From: an uncultured Bacteroidota bacterium
Lineage (GTDB): Bacteria > Bacteroidota > Bacteroidia > Bacteroidales > P3
NCBI GenBank assembly: GCA_902793295.1
Contig: CADBDA010000002.1
Coordinates: 124,001 to 188,000, forward strand
DNA: 64,000 nt
Direction: 5' to 3'
Part shown: positions 63,624-64,000 of the stretch, in pieces
Layout: each line of letters starts with the position of its first letter
Numbering within the stretch: the first letter of the stretch is position 1
Translations under genes and position numbers: made by a program
The notes under the pieces: model-generated
Databases searched by the model: none
Seen by the model: only the letters and a program-made list of their open reading frames with translations
Told to the model about the DNA's origin: nothing

Positions 63624-64000
63624 TTAAAAACCGGGGAATTGGAAAAATAGCGTCGGTAATATGAGCAGGAATCCGATCACGATGAGAAACAGTATGAACT
63701 TCCATATCCATTTTACCCAAGTGGCATAAGGTATTTTGGCAATACCCAAACAACCGATAAGTACACCTGAGGTGGGTGTAAGCATGTTGGTGAAACCGTC
63801 CCCGAACTGGAAAGCTAAGACTACCGCCTGTCTGGAGATGCCGGTCAGGTCGGCGAATTGGGTCATGATGGGCATGGTAAGTGCCGCCTTGGCAGATCCG
63901 GACGGCATAATGATATTCAGCAATGTTTGGAAGACGTACATGGCACCCATCGACGTCACCTCGCCCACACGTGCCAGCGATTGTGTCAGACCGTAAAGAA
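63624..64000 (-). CDS. YfcC-family membrane transporter (partial, 5' end outside window)
   Basis: The C-terminal 125 or so residues of a YfcC/DcuC-like inner-membrane transporter. Conserved blocks are IMPSGSAKAALTMPIM, RQAVVLAFQFGDGFTNM and TPTSGVLIGCLGIAKI, followed by two hydrophobic helices ending in LPTLFFQFPGF. The frame stays open to the window edge (the upstream codons read LYGLTQSLAR), so the gene continues to the right. The family includes putative basic amino-acid antiporters and C4-dicarboxylate carriers; the substrate is not known. It precedes an M28 peptidase, which may hint at amino acids. Confidence 0.9.
   Translation of the reverse strand, partial: LYGLTQSLARVGEVTSMGAMYVFQTLLNIIMPSGSAKAALTMPIMTQFADLTGISRQAVVLAFQFGDGFTNMLTPTSGVLIGCLGIAKIPYATWVKWIWKFILFLIVIGFLLILPTLFFQFPGF

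Overview
This 64 kb window is ordinary chromosomal DNA from a member of the Bacteroidales; the family cannot be fixed from sequence alone. The evidence is consistent. Many genes are preceded by the Bacteroidetes -7 promoter element TAnnTTTG. Shine-Dalgarno sequences are largely missing. Secreted proteins carry Bacteroidetes-type lipoboxes, and gene families include a RprY-like regulator, FatA-like acyl-ACP thioesterase, WG-repeat lipoprotein and alpha-2-macroglobulin lineages. There is no rRNA, CRISPR array, prophage, insertion sequence or conjugative module. One tRNA gene (Arg, anticodon ACG) is present. I recognise about 45 protein genes.

Layout. 1-4.3 kb: the end of a sodium-pumping decarboxylase operon (OadG-like, biotin carrier, OadB), then a fused ADP-forming acyl-CoA synthetase; together these suggest fermentation to propionate and acetate. 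4.7-13.9 kb: MATE exporter, leucyl aminopeptidase-pdxA-polA run, stand-alone GHKL ATPase, metallophosphoesterase, DMT exporter. 14-25 kb: lipoprotein, polyprenyl-phosphate sugar transferase, zinc-ribbon membrane protein, S9 and M13 peptidases, hotdog thioesterase, a YbjQ-domain gene broken by a one-base frameshift, and a TlpA-like protein without redox cysteines. 25-35 kb: argS, acyl-ACP thioesterase, TPR protein, gyrA, and divergently clpC. 35-38.7 kb: umuDC and a WG-repeat lipoprotein. 38.9-43.4 kb: pckA and ppdK, the PEP/pyruvate/oxaloacetate node. 43.6-53.4 kb: glycosyltransferase, metallo-beta-lactamase-fold hydrolase, rprY-like regulator, HAD phosphatase and a 2022-residue alpha-2-macroglobulin. 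53.6-64 kb: tRNA-Arg, GNAT, outer-membrane protein, ECF sigma factor overlapping a GT2 glycosyltransferase, tgt, two tiny membrane proteins, alaS, a GroES-like protein, an M28 peptidase and a YfcC-type transporter cut by the window end.

How the genes fit together. The carbon genes make a coherent anaerobic set: PpdK and PckA interconvert pyruvate, PEP and oxaloacetate, the biotin-dependent pump uses decarboxylation energy to export sodium, and the ADP-forming synthetase can recover ATP from acyl-CoA. Several secreted peptidases (S9, M13, M28) and a cytosolic aminopeptidase point to a peptide-using lifestyle.

I found no convincing undescribed multi-gene system. The observations most worth checking are departures from expected residues in well-known enzymes: a DNA polymerase I whose proofreading site looks degenerate but whose linker carries a clamp-binding-like motif; a tRNA-guanine transglycosylase lacking its zinc cysteines; GyrA with Gly at position 87; an alpha-2-macroglobulin without the thioester Cys; the frameshifted YbjQ-domain gene; and a G-run/hairpin element between ppdK and pckA that shares its core with two other places in the window.
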